The notes beneath the pieces were generated by a model. That model was not told the DNA's origin and did no database searches. It saw nothing but the letters and a program-made list of their open reading frames with translations. A stretch of DNA of 59,181 bases. It comes from Akkermansiaceae bacterium. Lineage in GTDB: Bacteria; Verrucomicrobiota; Verrucomicrobiia; Verrucomicrobiales; Akkermansiaceae. Both the position numbers and the translations under genes were made by a program. This document shows, one piece after another, positions 41,619 through 50,593 of the stretch. Numbering within the stretch: the stretch's first letter is position 1; every line of letters starts with the position of its first letter. Where the stretch lies: assembly GCA_903934285.1 (NCBI GenBank), contig CAIZNN010000063.1:1-59181 (forward strand), given 5' to 3'.

Positions 41619-43252
41619 ATGGCTGCTGCGGGGCCGGGAGTGCCGGGTGGCGGCGGCTGTGCCCGCGGCAGGGCGTGTGCGGCGTGCTGCTGGTGGTGTT
41701 GATAGCCGCCGCGGCGCTGGCATTTCGCCTGGACCGCTTGGAACTGCGGCCGCTGCACGTCGATGAGGCGGTGCAGGCGGTCAAGGCCGGCGAACTCTAT
41801 GACAGCGGGCACTATATCTATAACCCGTTCGAGTTTCACGGTCCCAGTCTGTATTACTTGACCTTGCCGGTATTGCGCCTGAGCGGGGCGCGATGTTTCG
41901 CCGACGCGGGTGAGGCGACCTTCCGGTTGGTGCCCGTGATGTTTGGGGCGGGGTTGATCCTGCTGTTGCTGTTGCTGCGCCGGGATCTCGGGTTGGCGGC
42001 GGGCCTAACATCCGCGGCGCTGCTTGCGGTGTCGCCGGCGATGGTGTTTTTCAGCAGGTATTACATCCAGGAAATGGTGTTGGTGTTTTTCGCGGCGCTG
42101 GCGTTAGGCGCGCTGTGGCGGTTTTTCCGCACGTCGCGCAAGCGTTGGGTCGTGTGGTTGGGACTGGCGCTGGGCATGATGTATGCCACCAAGGAAACCA
42201 GCGTCATTTTCGCCGGCGTGATGGCCGGCGCCTACGGCTGGCTGGTGCTGCGGCGGCGCGCCCGCGAGGGCCGCGCGCTGTGGCATGTGCGCCGCGAGCA
42301 TGCCTGGCTGATGTTGCTGGCAGTGGCGGTGGCCGCCGTGGTGGCCGGGTTGTTCTATTCGTCCTGGCTGGCCCATCCGCGCGGGCCGCTCGACTCGCTG
42401 CTGGCGTTCGGCCACTACTTCGACCGCAGCGGGGGCGATGGGAGTGCCGCCCTGCACCAGCAGCCGTGGTATTATTATTTGCAACTGCTGGCCTACACCA
42501 AAAATGCGCCCGGCCCGTGGTGGAGCGAGGGGCTTATTCTGGCGCTGGCCGGCGTTGGGTTCGGCAGTGTGTTGCGCGGGCGGTTGCCCGCTGCCATCAA
42601 TCCGGAGTTGGCGGGATTTCTGGCGGTGTATGCGCTGGGCATGACGCTGGTGTTTGCCCTGATTCCCTATAAGACCCCGTGGAACCTGCTAGGGTTTCTG
42701 CATGGCTTGATTCTGATGGCGGGGATCGGCGCCAGCGCGTTGTTCCACCGGCTCCCGCGCTGCGGCGCGCGTGTCATGTTAGCCTTGCTGTTGGTGGCGG
42801 GTGCCGGGCAGCTCGCCGCCCAGGCGGCGCGTGCCAAGGGCCGCTTCTGCGCCGATCCGCGCAACCCGTATGTCTATGCCCATTCCGGGCCCGATGTGGT
42901 CCGCCTGGCCCGCCGCATCAGCGAACTCGCCGCACTGCATGCCGATGGGGCGGCCCTGCCAATCCATATCATCAGCCCCGACTATTGGCCGCTGCCCTAT
43001 TATCTGCGCAAGTTGCAGCGGGTCGGCTATTGGACCGCAATGCCGCCGGCGCCCGACGCGCCGCTCATCGTCGTCAGCGCCGCCATGCAGGAGCAACTCG
43101 AACCTTTGCTGCGCCAACGCTATCACGCGGAATTCTACGGGCTGCGGCCCGGCGTGTTGCTCGTGCTCAATGTCGAGCAAGACCTGTGGCAACGCTATTT
43201 GCTGGAAAAATCCGCCGCCCAAGCACCGCCCAAGGCGGCACCGACGGATTAG
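41615..43252 (+). CDS. Agl23/TIGR03663-like GT-C membrane protein
   Basis: A 545-residue integral membrane protein with about ten helices (VLLVVLIAAAALAFRL, LILLLLLLRRDLGL, and so on) and a C-terminal soluble domain. The first loop contains LHVDEAVQAVKAGELYDSGH ending in YNPFEFHGPSLYY. That matches the TIGR03663 family (flippase-activity-associated protein Agl23) and has the acidic Asp-Glu pair typical of GT-C glycosyltransferases. Members are thought to act in lipid-linked sugar transfer or protein glycosylation; the donor here is unknown. The start overlaps the discoidin-like gene by four bases. The C-terminal region ends in a short Ala/Pro/Lys-rich tail. Confidence 0.8.
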   Translation: MNGCCGAGSAGWRRLCPRQGVCGVLLVVLIAAAALAFRLDRLELRPLHVDEAVQAVKAGELYDSGHYIYNPFEFHGPSLYYLTLPVLRLSGARCFADAGEATFRLVPVMFGAGLILLLLLLRRDLGLAAGLTSAALLAVSPAMVFFSRYYIQEMVLVFFAALALGALWRFFRTSRKRWVVWLGLALGMMYATKETSVIFAGVMAGAYGWLVLRRRAREGRALWHVRREHAWLMLLAVAVAAVVAGLFYSSWLAHPRGPLDSLLAFGHYFDRSGGDGSAALHQQPWYYYLQLLAYTKNAPGPWWSEGLILALAGVGFGSVLRGRLPAAINPELAGFLAVYALGMTLVFALIPYKTPWNLLGFLHGLILMAGIGASALFHRLPRCGARVMLALLLVAGAGQLAAQAARAKGRFCADPRNPYVYAHSGPDVVRLARRISELAALHADGAALPIHIISPDYWPLPYYLRKLQRVGYWTAMPPAPDAPLIVVSAAMQEQLEPLLRQRYHAEFYGLRPGVLLVLNVEQDLWQRYLLEKSAAQAPPKAAPTD

Positions 43253-43296
43253 TTAGATGGCTGGGCGGTTAGGTCAGGCGCAAGGCGGCACTGCGG

Positions 43297-44166
43297 GTGC
43301 CCGGGCACAGCGGCGCTGAGGCCCGCGCCCGGCTCGCCAAATACCGCTTCACGGGGCTTTACGCGGCGGGGAATTCGCCTAAGCTCGGGCATCAAGTCAC
43401 CGTGACGGCAGAAAAACTCGACACATTGCAGGCCGTGGAACTCGCGGAAGGGGTGGAAATCCGCTTGCGGGTGGCCGGGCCGATGCTGCGGGCCGGGGCG
43501 TATGGGCTGGACCTGTTGATTCGTGGTTTGGTGATGTTTGTCGCGGCTATCGGGCTGGCGGTGTTAGGCATCGCCATCGGCCAGCGCCTGGAGCGCGGGT
43601 TCATGATGTTGGCGTGGTTCCTGATGGAGTGGTTCTATCCGGTGCTCTTCGAGGCGGGCAGACTCGGCGCCACCCCTGGCAAGCGGCTGCTTGGCTAGCG
43701 CGTGGTGCAGGCGACCGGCTCGCCCATCACCGTGGGCCAGGCGGTGGTTAGAAACTTCCTCCGCTGGGTGGACGCGATGCCGTTTTTCACCTATGGTTTT
43801 GGCATGGCGAGTTGTCTGGCGACGCGGCGGTTTCAGCGGTTGGGTGATTTGGCCGCAGGCACGGTGGTCATCTATGAGCGGGCGGGCGAGTTGCCGGTGC
43901 TGGCCGCGCCGCCGCCGATTGTGCCGCGGCCCTTGCCGGTGGGGCTCACGGCGGATGAGACGCGCGCCTTGGTGCGGTTTCGCGAGCGCGCCGGGCTGTG
44001 GCCGGCCGCGCGCCGCGAGGAAATCGCCGATCAGGCGACGGCCCTCAGCGGTGCCTGCGGAGCGGCGGGGGTGAGCCGCTTGATGGCGATGGCACATTGG
44101 GTGCAGGAGAAAAAACAGACGGCGGGCGACGGTCGCAGCCACGGCGAACAACCTAACAATCCATGA
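43297..44166 (+). pseudogene. RDD-family membrane protein interrupted by one stop codon
   Basis: Two open segments in one frame, separated only by TAG at 43696-43698, together form a typical RDD protein. GVEIRLRVAGPMLRAGAYGL gives the R-D-D-type first helix region, then LGATPGKRLLG-stop-RVVQATGSPITVGQAVVRNF, LRWVDAMPF and FQRLGDLAAGTVV. The stop replaces what is normally a Leu codon, so a single substitution (for example TTG to TAG) explains it. The likely true start is the GTG at 43402 (VTAEKLDTLQAVELAEGVEI); sequence upstream of it lacks homology. RDD proteins are membrane proteins, often transporters or complex partners, and this one belongs to the MoxR/SpoIIM/DUF4129 cluster. Sequencing error is possible. 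Confidence 0.8.
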
Positions 44167-44173
44167 CGCGCCG

Positions 44174-45145
44174 ATGACCGTGGGGGATTTCGAGGACACC
44201 AACAAGCAGCGCTGGGCGGAGTACGAGCGTCTGGTGGCAGAGGTGGAGCGCGGCAAGCCGGGGCCGGAGGCGGGGCTATTGCCCCGGCGGTTCCGGGAGC
44301 TATGTGTGGATTTGGCGGTGGCGGAATTCCGGATGTATGGTGAGCGGCTCACCGGTGAGCTCAACGCGCGGGTGATACGCGGTTATGAGATACTCTATCG
44401 GAACCGGCAGGCCGGGTGGGTGAAGTTGGCGGAGTTTGTGGCGGTGAGGTTTCCGCAGACGGTGAGGCGGGAGTGGTGGCTGTTTTGGTTGTGCAACGCG
44501 GTGTTCTGGTTGCCGTTTGTCGCGGTGAATCTCTCCGCGAATTGGGACCTCCAATGGGTGCAGGCGATTCTGGGCGCCGACGGGATGGCCGCCATGGATC
44601 AAATGTATGGCGGGCGGCAGGATCAGATCGCACATCTGAGGGCGGCCTACGGCTCGAATTTCATGATGTTCTGCCACTACATTCAGAACAACGTCGGCAT
44701 CGACTTCAGGACCTTCGCCGGCGGCATGGCGGCCGGGGTGGGGACCGTGTTGTTCCTGCTGTTCAATGGCATCCAGATGGGCGCGGCGGCGGGCTATGTG
44801 AATCAGGCGGGCAATCCCGAATCGTTCTGGACATTTGTCAGCGGGCACGCGTCGTTTGAATTGTTAGGGATGGTGGTGGCCGGGATGGCGGGGATGCGGC
44901 TTGGGCTGGCGCTGGTGCGGCCGGGCCGGTTGCCGCGGGTGCGGGCCTTGGCGGAGGCGGCCAGGCAGGCCATGCCGTTGATTTTAGGGGCGGCGCTGCT
45001 GACCACGCTGGCGGCGGTGGTGGAGGGTTTCTGGTCGGCGCAATTGCTGCCATCGGGGTTGAAGTACGGGGTTGGGCTCGGGGGCTGGCTGTTGCTGCTG
45101 GCCTATTTCACGCTGGCGGGAAGGAGGCCGGAGCATGCGCCTTGA
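44174..45145 (+). CDS. SpoIIM/DUF95-family membrane protein
   Basis: A 323-residue protein with a cytoplasmic N-terminal helical region (residues 1-90) and five or six membrane helices, from WWLFWLCNAVFWLPFVAVNL onwards. Family landmarks are FMMFCHYIQNNVGIDFRTFA, the GVGTVLFLLFNGIQMGAAAG helix, and GHASFELLGMVVAGMAGMRL containing the conserved His and Glu. SpoIIM is named for sporulation in Bacillus, but this branch occurs in non-sporulating bacteria next to RDD, DUF4129 and MoxR genes. It begins 7 bp after the RDD stop and overlaps the next gene by 11 bp. It appears intact although its neighbours are damaged. Confidence 0.87.
   Translation: MTVGDFEDTNKQRWAEYERLVAEVERGKPGPEAGLLPRRFRELCVDLAVAEFRMYGERLTGELNARVIRGYEILYRNRQAGWVKLAEFVAVRFPQTVRREWWLFWLCNAVFWLPFVAVNLSANWDLQWVQAILGADGMAAMDQMYGGRQDQIAHLRAAYGSNFMMFCHYIQNNVGIDFRTFAGGMAAGVGTVLFLLFNGIQMGAAAGYVNQAGNPESFWTFVSGHASFELLGMVVAGMAGMRLGLALVRPGRLPRVRALAEAARQAMPLILGAALLTTLAAVVEGFWSAQLLPSGLKYGVGLGGWLLLLAYFTLAGRRPEHAP
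45121..45127 (+). promoter_or_regulatory. Strong Shine-Dalgarno sequence
   Basis: AAGGAGG, 7 nt before the ATG at 45135, lies within the 3' end of the SpoIIM gene and fixes that start. It is notable because most genes in this window lack such a site. Confidence 0.8.
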
Positions 45146-46568
45146 TGGGGTAACGGCGGAGATCCGCCCGCGCAGCGATTGGGAAGCGGTGGACCTGGGC
45201 TTGGCGCTGGTGCGGCGTGATTTCTGGCGCTGTGTGGCGGTGTGGTGGCTGGCGCTGGGCGTGCCGCTGCTGCTGGCCGGGTGGTGGTTGTGGGACGCGC
45301 CGGCCTTGCTGTTGCTGTTGTTTTGGTGGGGCAAGCCGGCGGGTTCGCGGATGGTGTTGTTGCTGCTCAGCCGGCGCCTGTTCGGCGAGCACCCCACGTG
45401 GCGCGCGATCTGGCGCGAGGTGCCGCAAGTGTGGCGGCGGCGGTTTTTCTATCGGTTCGGGTGGGCGCGCCTGTCGCCGTGGCTGCCGCTGACCCTGGCG
45501 GTGGAAGATCTGGAAGGCTTGCGCGGCAAGGCGTACGCGCAGCGGGTCGGGCAAGTGGCGCGGCGCGGCAGTGGCGCGGTGGCGTGGACCTATCTGATAG
45601 CAGAGCTCGCCGCGGGGTGGTTTGGCTTGGCGCTGTTCGGCTTGCTCGTGATGTTGGTGCCGGAGGGGCAGGCCGCGCCATGGGCCGGGGCGCTGGAGCA
45701 ATGGGATGGCAACAACCCGTTTGATATACCCGTGCTGTTGGTGCGGACGGTGGCTGCCTGCGTGATGGTGGCGATGTCCCTGGCCGACGTGTTTCTAACC
45801 GGTGCGGGCTTTGGCTTGTATGTCAACGCGCGGACCTGGATCGAAGGCTGGGACGTCGAGCTGGCCTTCAAGCGGATGGCGCAACGCCTCGGCAAGGTGC
45901 TGGGATTGCTGCTGCTGCTGGGTTGCTGGTGCCTGCCAGCGGCGGACCGGGCGGCGGCGGCGGCCACGGCGGAGCGCCCGCCGCAGGAGGTGATCCAACA
46001 AGTGAAGGCAGGCAAGGAGTTTGTGGTGCACAAGGTGCGGCTGCGGGTGCCAAAGCACCGTGGCGGGGCATCCATGATCCCGTTCGGCGGCGCGATCGGC
46101 TGGCTGTTGGCCATGGTGTTAGAGGTGGCGCTGGTGGCGCTGATCATCGGCGGCGTGGTGTGGTTGATTTGGAAGTATCGGCATCTGGTGTTGCTTGGGA
46201 GCGGCACCGCCCAACCGGCGCGGGCAGGGGCGGCGCGGGTGGTGATGGGCTTGGCGGTGACGCCACAATCGCTGCCGCAGGATATTCCCGGCATGGCATG
46301 GCGCTTGTGGCAGCATGGGCAGCGGCAGGAGGCGCTGGGCTTGCCCTATCGCGGGGCGATTTGCAGGGTCATCGAACATGGCCGGGTCGAAATTCACCAA
46401 GCGGATACGTCGAGCGGGAGACCGGCTACAAGGGCCGGGCGCGGGTCAATCCGTGGCTCGCCGCGGAACGCTTCGCACGCAACTATGATTTTGAGGTGGC
46501 CTCATTGGCGGTCGGGCGCGCGCCGGAGGTGGGGGATGCGATGTGGTTGGTGCCGGCAACCATCTTGA
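45135..46568 (+). CDS. DUF4129-type membrane protein, truncated inside the domain
   Basis: The start at 45135 is supported by AAGGAGG. The protein has about five membrane segments in residues 30-270 (VAVWWLALGVPLLLAGWWLW, LLLLLFWWG, LVLLVRT...), a positively charged loop, a further helix (IGWLLAMVLEVALVALIIGG), and then the beginning of DUF4129: PQDIPGMAWRLWQHGQRQEA, LGLPYRGAICRVIEHGRVEI. Family members continue for about another 60 residues, but homology stops at HQAD (46405). The remaining codons to the stop at 46568 are out of frame relative to the DUF4350 protein that follows. A deletion has fused the two genes, so the C-terminus of this protein is artefactual. Confidence 0.75.
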   Translation: MRLDGVTAEIRPRSDWEAVDLGLALVRRDFWRCVAVWWLALGVPLLLAGWWLWDAPALLLLLFWWGKPAGSRMVLLLLSRRLFGEHPTWRAIWREVPQVWRRRFFYRFGWARLSPWLPLTLAVEDLEGLRGKAYAQRVGQVARRGSGAVAWTYLIAELAAGWFGLALFGLLVMLVPEGQAAPWAGALEQWDGNNPFDIPVLLVRTVAACVMVAMSLADVFLTGAGFGLYVNARTWIEGWDVELAFKRMAQRLGKVLGLLLLLGCWCLPAADRAAAAATAERPPQEVIQQVKAGKEFVVHKVRLRVPKHRGGASMIPFGGAIGWLLAMVLEVALVALIIGGVVWLIWKYRHLVLLGSGTAQPARAGAARVVMGLAVTPQSLPQDIPGMAWRLWQHGQRQEALGLPYRGAICRVIEHGRVEIHQADTSSGRPATRAGRGSIRGSPRNASHATMILRWPHWRSGARRRWGMRCGWCRQPS

Positions 46569-47449
46569 ACAATGAGAGCTTCGTCCGGCGCGTGGAACAG
46601 TGGGCCGCTGCCGGCGGCCATCTGGTGGTTTTGTTGGAACACGCCGCCGCGGAAATCAACGATTGGCGGACCTTTGAGCCCGCCATGCCACTGGCGCCGG
46701 CCTTGGCAGGGATGTTGCAACGGCTCGATTTCGTGGTGAGCGACCATGAACCCAACCCCAGCGGCGAAATCCCCGTTGGCATCATCCGCTTTGCCGACGC
46801 CGAGTTCGAAGTCGCCGCCGCAGCGCATGCCTGCGTGGCGGCAGATGGCGCGCCACCCGGCGTGTTTGCCTCGGTGCGCGCCGGCGCCGGCCGGGTGTCG
46901 TTGCTCGCCGATGCGCGGCCGCTGCGCAACCGCTGGCTCGGCGACCACCAACACGTGGCGTTTTTGTTAGCCCTGCTGCGCGCGACGGAGCGGCAGGGCG
47001 CGGTGTTTTTTGTTAGAGGAAGCGGGCTTTCGTTCCCGGCGCTGGTGCGCCGGCATTTGTGGCCGGTGTTGTGCGGGCTGGCGGTGCTGTTGGGGCTGTG
47101 GCTGTGGCAGAATTTGACCCGCTTCGGGCCGCTCGAGGCGGCGACGGCGCCCTCCCCGGTGCGCGGCTACGACCATCACCTTGAGGCGCTTGGCAATTTC
47201 CATTGGCGCCTCAATCGCGCGACGGCGCTGATGGCGCCGCTGCGCGAGCAGATTGTGGAGCGCGGCCAGCGGCTCTGCGGCGGCCGGTCCGGGCGGCTCG
47301 ATGACGAGTTGTTGGAGGTGCTGGCGGCGCGCTCGGGCCTGGCCAAGGAGCGGGTGGCGCGGGCCCTGGCGGAGACCTCCCCCGCCGACAGCCAGGTTTC
47401 CACCCGCACCGTAGCCGATCTGCAAGTCCTGCTGAAAGTTCTCACCTAA
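46406..47449 (+). pseudogene. DUF4350-family protein missing its N-terminus
   Basis: From 46406 the frame reads YVERETGYKGRARVNPWLAA and continues as a DUF4350 protein: DAMWLVPATILNNESFVRRV, GGHLVVLLEHA, then a helix (LWPVLCGLAVLLGLWLWQNL) and a C-terminal helical region ending [21 protein letters not shown]4350 proteins normally start with a signal anchor and about 50 further residues, which are absent. The homology joins directly onto the broken DUF4129 gene, so the intervening ends of both genes are deleted. The first in-frame ATG, at 46541, lies inside the domain; expression is doubtful. Encoded 13 bp before moxR. Confidence 0.75.
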
Positions 47450-47462
47450 CTCCCATCCCCAC

Positions 47463-48188
47463 ATGACCGCCGCCCCCGATGCCCCGCCCGCGCCGCAACC
47501 CGCAGCCGGCCCGATGCCACTCGCCAGTCTCATTGCGCAGATGCGCGATGAAATCCGCCAGGTGATCCTGGGCCAGGAAACCGTCATCGAACAAGTGCTC
47601 GCCGCCTTCCTCGCGGGCGGGCACGTTTTGTTGGAAGGCAAGCCGGGGCTCGGCAAGACCCACCTGGTGACCACCTTGGCGCGGACCTTTGGCGGCGTGT
47701 CGGCGCGCATCCAGTTCACGCCGGACCTGATGCCCTCGGACGTGACCGGATTCCGCATGTTTGACATGAAGAGCCAGACGTTCCAATTGCGCCGCGGCCC
47801 GGTGTTCACCCACCTTTTGTTAGCCGATGAGATCAACCGGGCGCCGGCGAAGACGCAGGCGGCGTTGTTAGAGGTGATGCAGGAGCGGCAGGTCACGATT
47901 GACGGCGAGACGCTGCTGCTTGAGCCGCCGTTCATGACGCTGGCGACGCAGAACCCGGTGGAGCATGAGGGAACCTATCCGCTCCCGGAGGCGCAGCTCG
48001 ACCGCTTCATCATGAAGGTGCTCATCGATTATCCGCTGCGCGAAGCGGAGTGCGAGATCGTGGCACGGGCGGCGGTGAGAACCGCAATGGCGGCCAGCCA
48101 GCCGCGCCGCGCCCTACCAATCCGCCTCAACCAGCGTGACGGCCGGCTCGGTGGAGCGGAGCCGGGCGAGGAGCGCCGCGATGGTTAG
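47463..48188 (+). CDS. moxR: MoxR-type AAA+ ATPase, C-terminally truncated
   Basis: The 241-residue frame has the MoxR AAA core: Walker A G59-KPGLGK-T66, Walker B with D122-E123 in [20 protein letters not shown], sensor 1 [20 protein letters not shown], and the Arg-finger region [20 protein letters not shown]. MoxR proteins are about 310-340 residues, but here family sequence ends near residue 206 and the last ~35 codons are antisense to the end of folK. The helical lid domain is missing, and the DUF58 gene that usually follows MoxR is absent. MoxR works as a chaperone-like ATPase with VWA/DUF58 partners; this copy is unlikely to be active. The leader is C-rich without a Shine-Dalgarno sequence. 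Confidence 0.85.
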   Translation: MTAAPDAPPAPQPAAGPMPLASLIAQMRDEIRQVILGQETVIEQVLAAFLAGGHVLLEGKPGLGKTHLVTTLARTFGGVSARIQFTPDLMPSDVTGFRMFDMKSQTFQLRRGPVFTHLLLADEINRAPAKTQAALLEVMQERQVTIDGETLLLEPPFMTLATQNPVEHEGTYPLPEAQLDRFIMKVLIDYPLREAECEIVARAAVRTAMAASQPRRALPIRLNQRDGRLGGAEPGEERRDG

Positions 48189-48620
48189 GTGATGGCCGGG
48201 CAGGATCAGATGCGGGCGGATGTCCGCCAGCGGCTGCAACACGAAGCGGCGCTGGGTGAGCCGCGGGTGGGGCAGCACCAGCTCGGCGGCGTCGCAGGTT
48301 TGGCTGCCGAAGTAGAGCAGGTCGATATCGATGGTGCGCGGGGCGTTGCGTGCGGCGCTGCGGGTGCGGCCGAGTTGGGACTCGATGGCCTGGGTGTGGG
48401 CGAGGAGTTCAAGCGGCGTGCCGTCATAGTCGAGTTCGACGACGGTGTTATAAAAGTCGGGCGAGCCGGCCGGGCAGCGCAGCGGTTTCGTCTGATAGAC
48501 CGGGGCCCGCAGCAGCGCTTCACCGGGTCGGGCGAGGCGCTGCAGCAGGTGCACGGCGGCTTGCAGCTGGGCGAGGCGCTGGCCGAGATTCGAGCCGAGG
48601 GCGATGGCGGCGCGTGGCAT
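48114..48620 (-). CDS. folK: 2-amino-4-hydroxy-6-hydroxymethyldihydropteridine pyrophosphokinase
   Basis: A 168-residue HPPK, the usual length, which transfers pyrophosphate from ATP to 6-hydroxymethyl-dihydropterin in folate synthesis. Hallmarks are [16 protein letters not shown] at the N-terminus, [14 protein letters not shown], the core signature [11 protein letters not shown] with its magnesium-binding Asp pair, and [19 protein letters not shown]. It appears complete. It begins 1 bp after the stop codon of the HtrA-like gene on the same strand, so the two are probably co-transcribed. The 3' end converges with truncated moxR; the frames overlap on opposite strands. Confidence 0.92.
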   Translation of the reverse strand: MPRAAIALGSNLGQRLAQLQAAVHLLQRLARPGEALLRAPVYQTKPLRCPAGSPDFYNTVVELDYDGTPLELLAHTQAIESQLGRTRSAARNAPRTIDIDLLYFGSQTCDAAELVLPHPRLTQRRFVLQPLADIRPHLILPGHHLTIAALLARLRSTEPAVTLVEADW

Positions 48621-48621
48621 G

Positions 48622-50085
48622 TTAGGGCTCGAGATTGAAGAGGCGGGTGATGCCGCCGTTGTGCTGCACGCGTTGGTTGGCCTCGTCGACCTTGGCCGCG
48701 GGAATGACCACCGGCCGATTGCTGCCGCACAAATGAATCACAAAGAACTCGGGGGCCACCGGCGGGTGGAGCAGCGCATAGGCATGGGTGAGGTCACGCA
48801 CTTCGGTGCCATTGATTTTTTCCACGGCGAAGCCGGTGAATCCCTCGAGCTGGCTGGTCACCGGGTCGCTCTCGACGCGGGTGAGGATGACGATGTCCTG
48901 TTGTTTTTGGAACAAGCCTTTGGGCACGTAGTCGCTATAGAGGCGGCGGACGTTGACGTCGTCGAACTTCTGGCTGGCGAGCAGATTGGTATCGAGCGGT
49001 TGGAAAACCAGTCCGGCAAAGACGATGTAGCGAGGTTTGCTTTCATAATCGATGGCATACATGCGCGACCATTGCAACGGCTTGAGCTCGATCTGCACAT
49101 CCTGCCAGGTACCCTGGCGCAGGAGGCGCACGGCGAGGGTGTCGCCGGCGAATTTGCGTTCGATGATTTCGTTGAAGCTGACGTTTTCGCTATCGATGGA
49201 CACCATGCCCGCGCTATCGATGGCGAGGCCATTGATCGACATGAGGACGTCGCCGGGTTTGAGCAGGCCATCGGCGGAACTGGTGGGAATGACGTTGGTG
49301 ACGAGCACGCCCTTGTCATCATCGGGGCGGCCCAGCGCCTTGCGCATGGCGGGATTGAACAGCGGAAATTCGGAGATGCCCAGTTCCGCATAGTGGTCGT
49401 ATTTGCCGTCCTCGATGTCCTTGAGGAAGCGTGTCACCACCGGCGTGGGAATGATGTAGCCGGTGTTGTCGGCCTGGCGCAGCCCTTGAAACGCCACGCC
49501 GACCACCTTGCCATCCTGGATGCAGGGCCCGCCGGAGTTGCCGGGGTTGATCGCCGCGTCGATCTGCACGATGAGATGGGAATCGGCACGGGAGTGCGAG
49601 TAGGCTTGGAAGTCGATGCGCGAAACCACGCCGCGGGTCACCGACAAGCGCTCGCCACCGATGGGATAGCCGATGACGCGCACTTGGGACTCGAGCGCGG
49701 GGATGTCGCCGAATGCAAACGCCGGAAAGGCCGCAAAATCGGTGAAATCTTCCACCGAAAGCAGCGCGAGATCGCAATCATGGGCGATGAAATCGACCTT
49801 GGCCGGGTACTTTTTCGGGCTGCCATGAATGTTGATGAGGACGCGCCGGGCGTTGGAGACGACGTGCGCATTGGTTAGAATCTGGTTTTTGCCGATGATG
49901 AAACCGGTGCCGATGCCGCCGCCGAAGCGCCCGGCATTCCACGGTGTGCGGTAGTCGGGGGTTTGGGTGGCCACCTCGACGCGCAACACCGACTTGTAAA
50001 CATCCGAGGGCAGGGCCGGCTTGTCCGCGGCGAGGGCGGCAGTGGCGAGGGCAACGGACAACAGGGTGGCGCAGAGGCGGTGCAT
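48622..50085 (-). CDS. Exported HtrA/Deg-type serine protease with PDZ domains
   Basis: A 487-residue periplasmic protease. Signal peptide MHRLCATLLSVALATAALAA. The trypsin-like fold has a full triad: H74 in TNAHVV, D105 in CDLALLS, and S184 in GNSGGP. A PDZ domain follows (about 260-340, VLVTNVIPTSSADGLLKPGD then VLMSINGLAI). The C-terminal part (about 345-487) resembles a second, degenerate PDZ of the plant-Deg/DegQ-like group, ending in QHNGGITRLFNLEP. It degrades or refolds misfolded envelope proteins. Coupled to folK downstream. No Shine-Dalgarno sequence at the start. Confidence 0.9.
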   Translation of the reverse strand: MHRLCATLLSVALATAALAADKPALPSDVYKSVLRVEVATQTPDYRTPWNAGRFGGGIGTGFIIGKNQILTNAHVVSNARRVLINIHGSPKKYPAKVDFIAHDCDLALLSVEDFTDFAAFPAFAFGDIPALESQVRVIGYPIGGERLSVTRGVVSRIDFQAYSHSRADSHLIVQIDAAINPGNSGGPCIQDGKVVGVAFQGLRQADNTGYIIPTPVVTRFLKDIEDGKYDHYAELGISEFPLFNPAMRKALGRPDDDKGVLVTNVIPTSSADGLLKPGDVLMSINGLAIDSAGMVSIDSENVSFNEIIERKFAGDTLAVRLLRQGTWQDVQIELKPLQWSRMYAIDYESKPRYIVFAGLVFQPLDTNLLASQKFDDVNVRRLYSDYVPKGLFQKQQDIVILTRVESDPVTSQLEGFTGFAVEKINGTEVRDLTHAYALLHPPVAPEFFVIHLCGSNRPVVIPAAKVDEANQRVQHNGGITRLFNLEP

Positions 50086-50155
50086 GGCTGGCGCAGCATA
50101 CGGTGAATCGCCGCGACGACAAATGAAATTCCGGGCTACCCGTTAATGGGCGGAA

Positions 50156-50593
50156 TCACAGCGGATTGATCGGATTGATCCATTTCAGTCCTGGAAACCG
50201 GGCGAATCCCCGATCGGTGCTGACCAGCGTGGCGCGGTGTCCAATGGCGAGTGCCGCGAGCCAAGCGTCATTGATATCGTTGCCGCACAGCTTGAGGCCG
50301 GTAATCAAACCGGCCAGCAAGGCGTTGTGCCCGCCGCTTGCCACAAGGCGGCGGGTCCCCGGGTAGCTCCACAAATCGTTGCGCCAAAATCCGAGCATTT
50401 CATCCATCGGCACCAGTTGCAGCTTTGGGAGCGTGGGAATTCTCAGCAAGGCGACTTCCACCAACTCGCACATACCAATGGCGTCGCCGAGGTCGGCGGT
50501 TTTCGTTAGCCACTGGCGACACGGCGCATGTTCCGCGGCATCCTTGCGCAGCGCATGAATCAGGACATTCGCATCGGGAAGAAATAGGGCCAT
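50156..50593 (-). CDS. vapC: PIN-domain toxin VapC
   Basis: A 145-residue PIN ribonuclease. The four acidic residues of the metal site are visible: D7 (LPDANVLIHAL), E43 (GMCELVEVAL), D109 (NDINDAWLAALA) and D127 (LVSTDRGFARF). VapC toxins cut specific tRNAs or rRNA when the antitoxin is lost. The ATG overlaps the stop codon of the upstream RHH-type antitoxin by one base (TAATG), the classic translationally coupled layout. The gene ends 71 bp before the HtrA-like gene starts. Confidence 0.92.
   Translation of the reverse strand: MALFLPDANVLIHALRKDAAEHAPCRQWLTKTADLGDAIGMCELVEVALLRIPTLPKLQLVPMDEMLGFWRNDLWSYPGTRRLVASGGHNALLAGLITGLKLCGNDINDAWLAALAIGHRATLVSTDRGFARFPGLKWINPINPL

Noticed and set aside
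48604-49878. 424-codon plus-strand open frame opposite the HtrA-type gene
   Set aside because: The minus strand has signal peptide, full catalytic triad and PDZ domain; the plus frame is a shadow.
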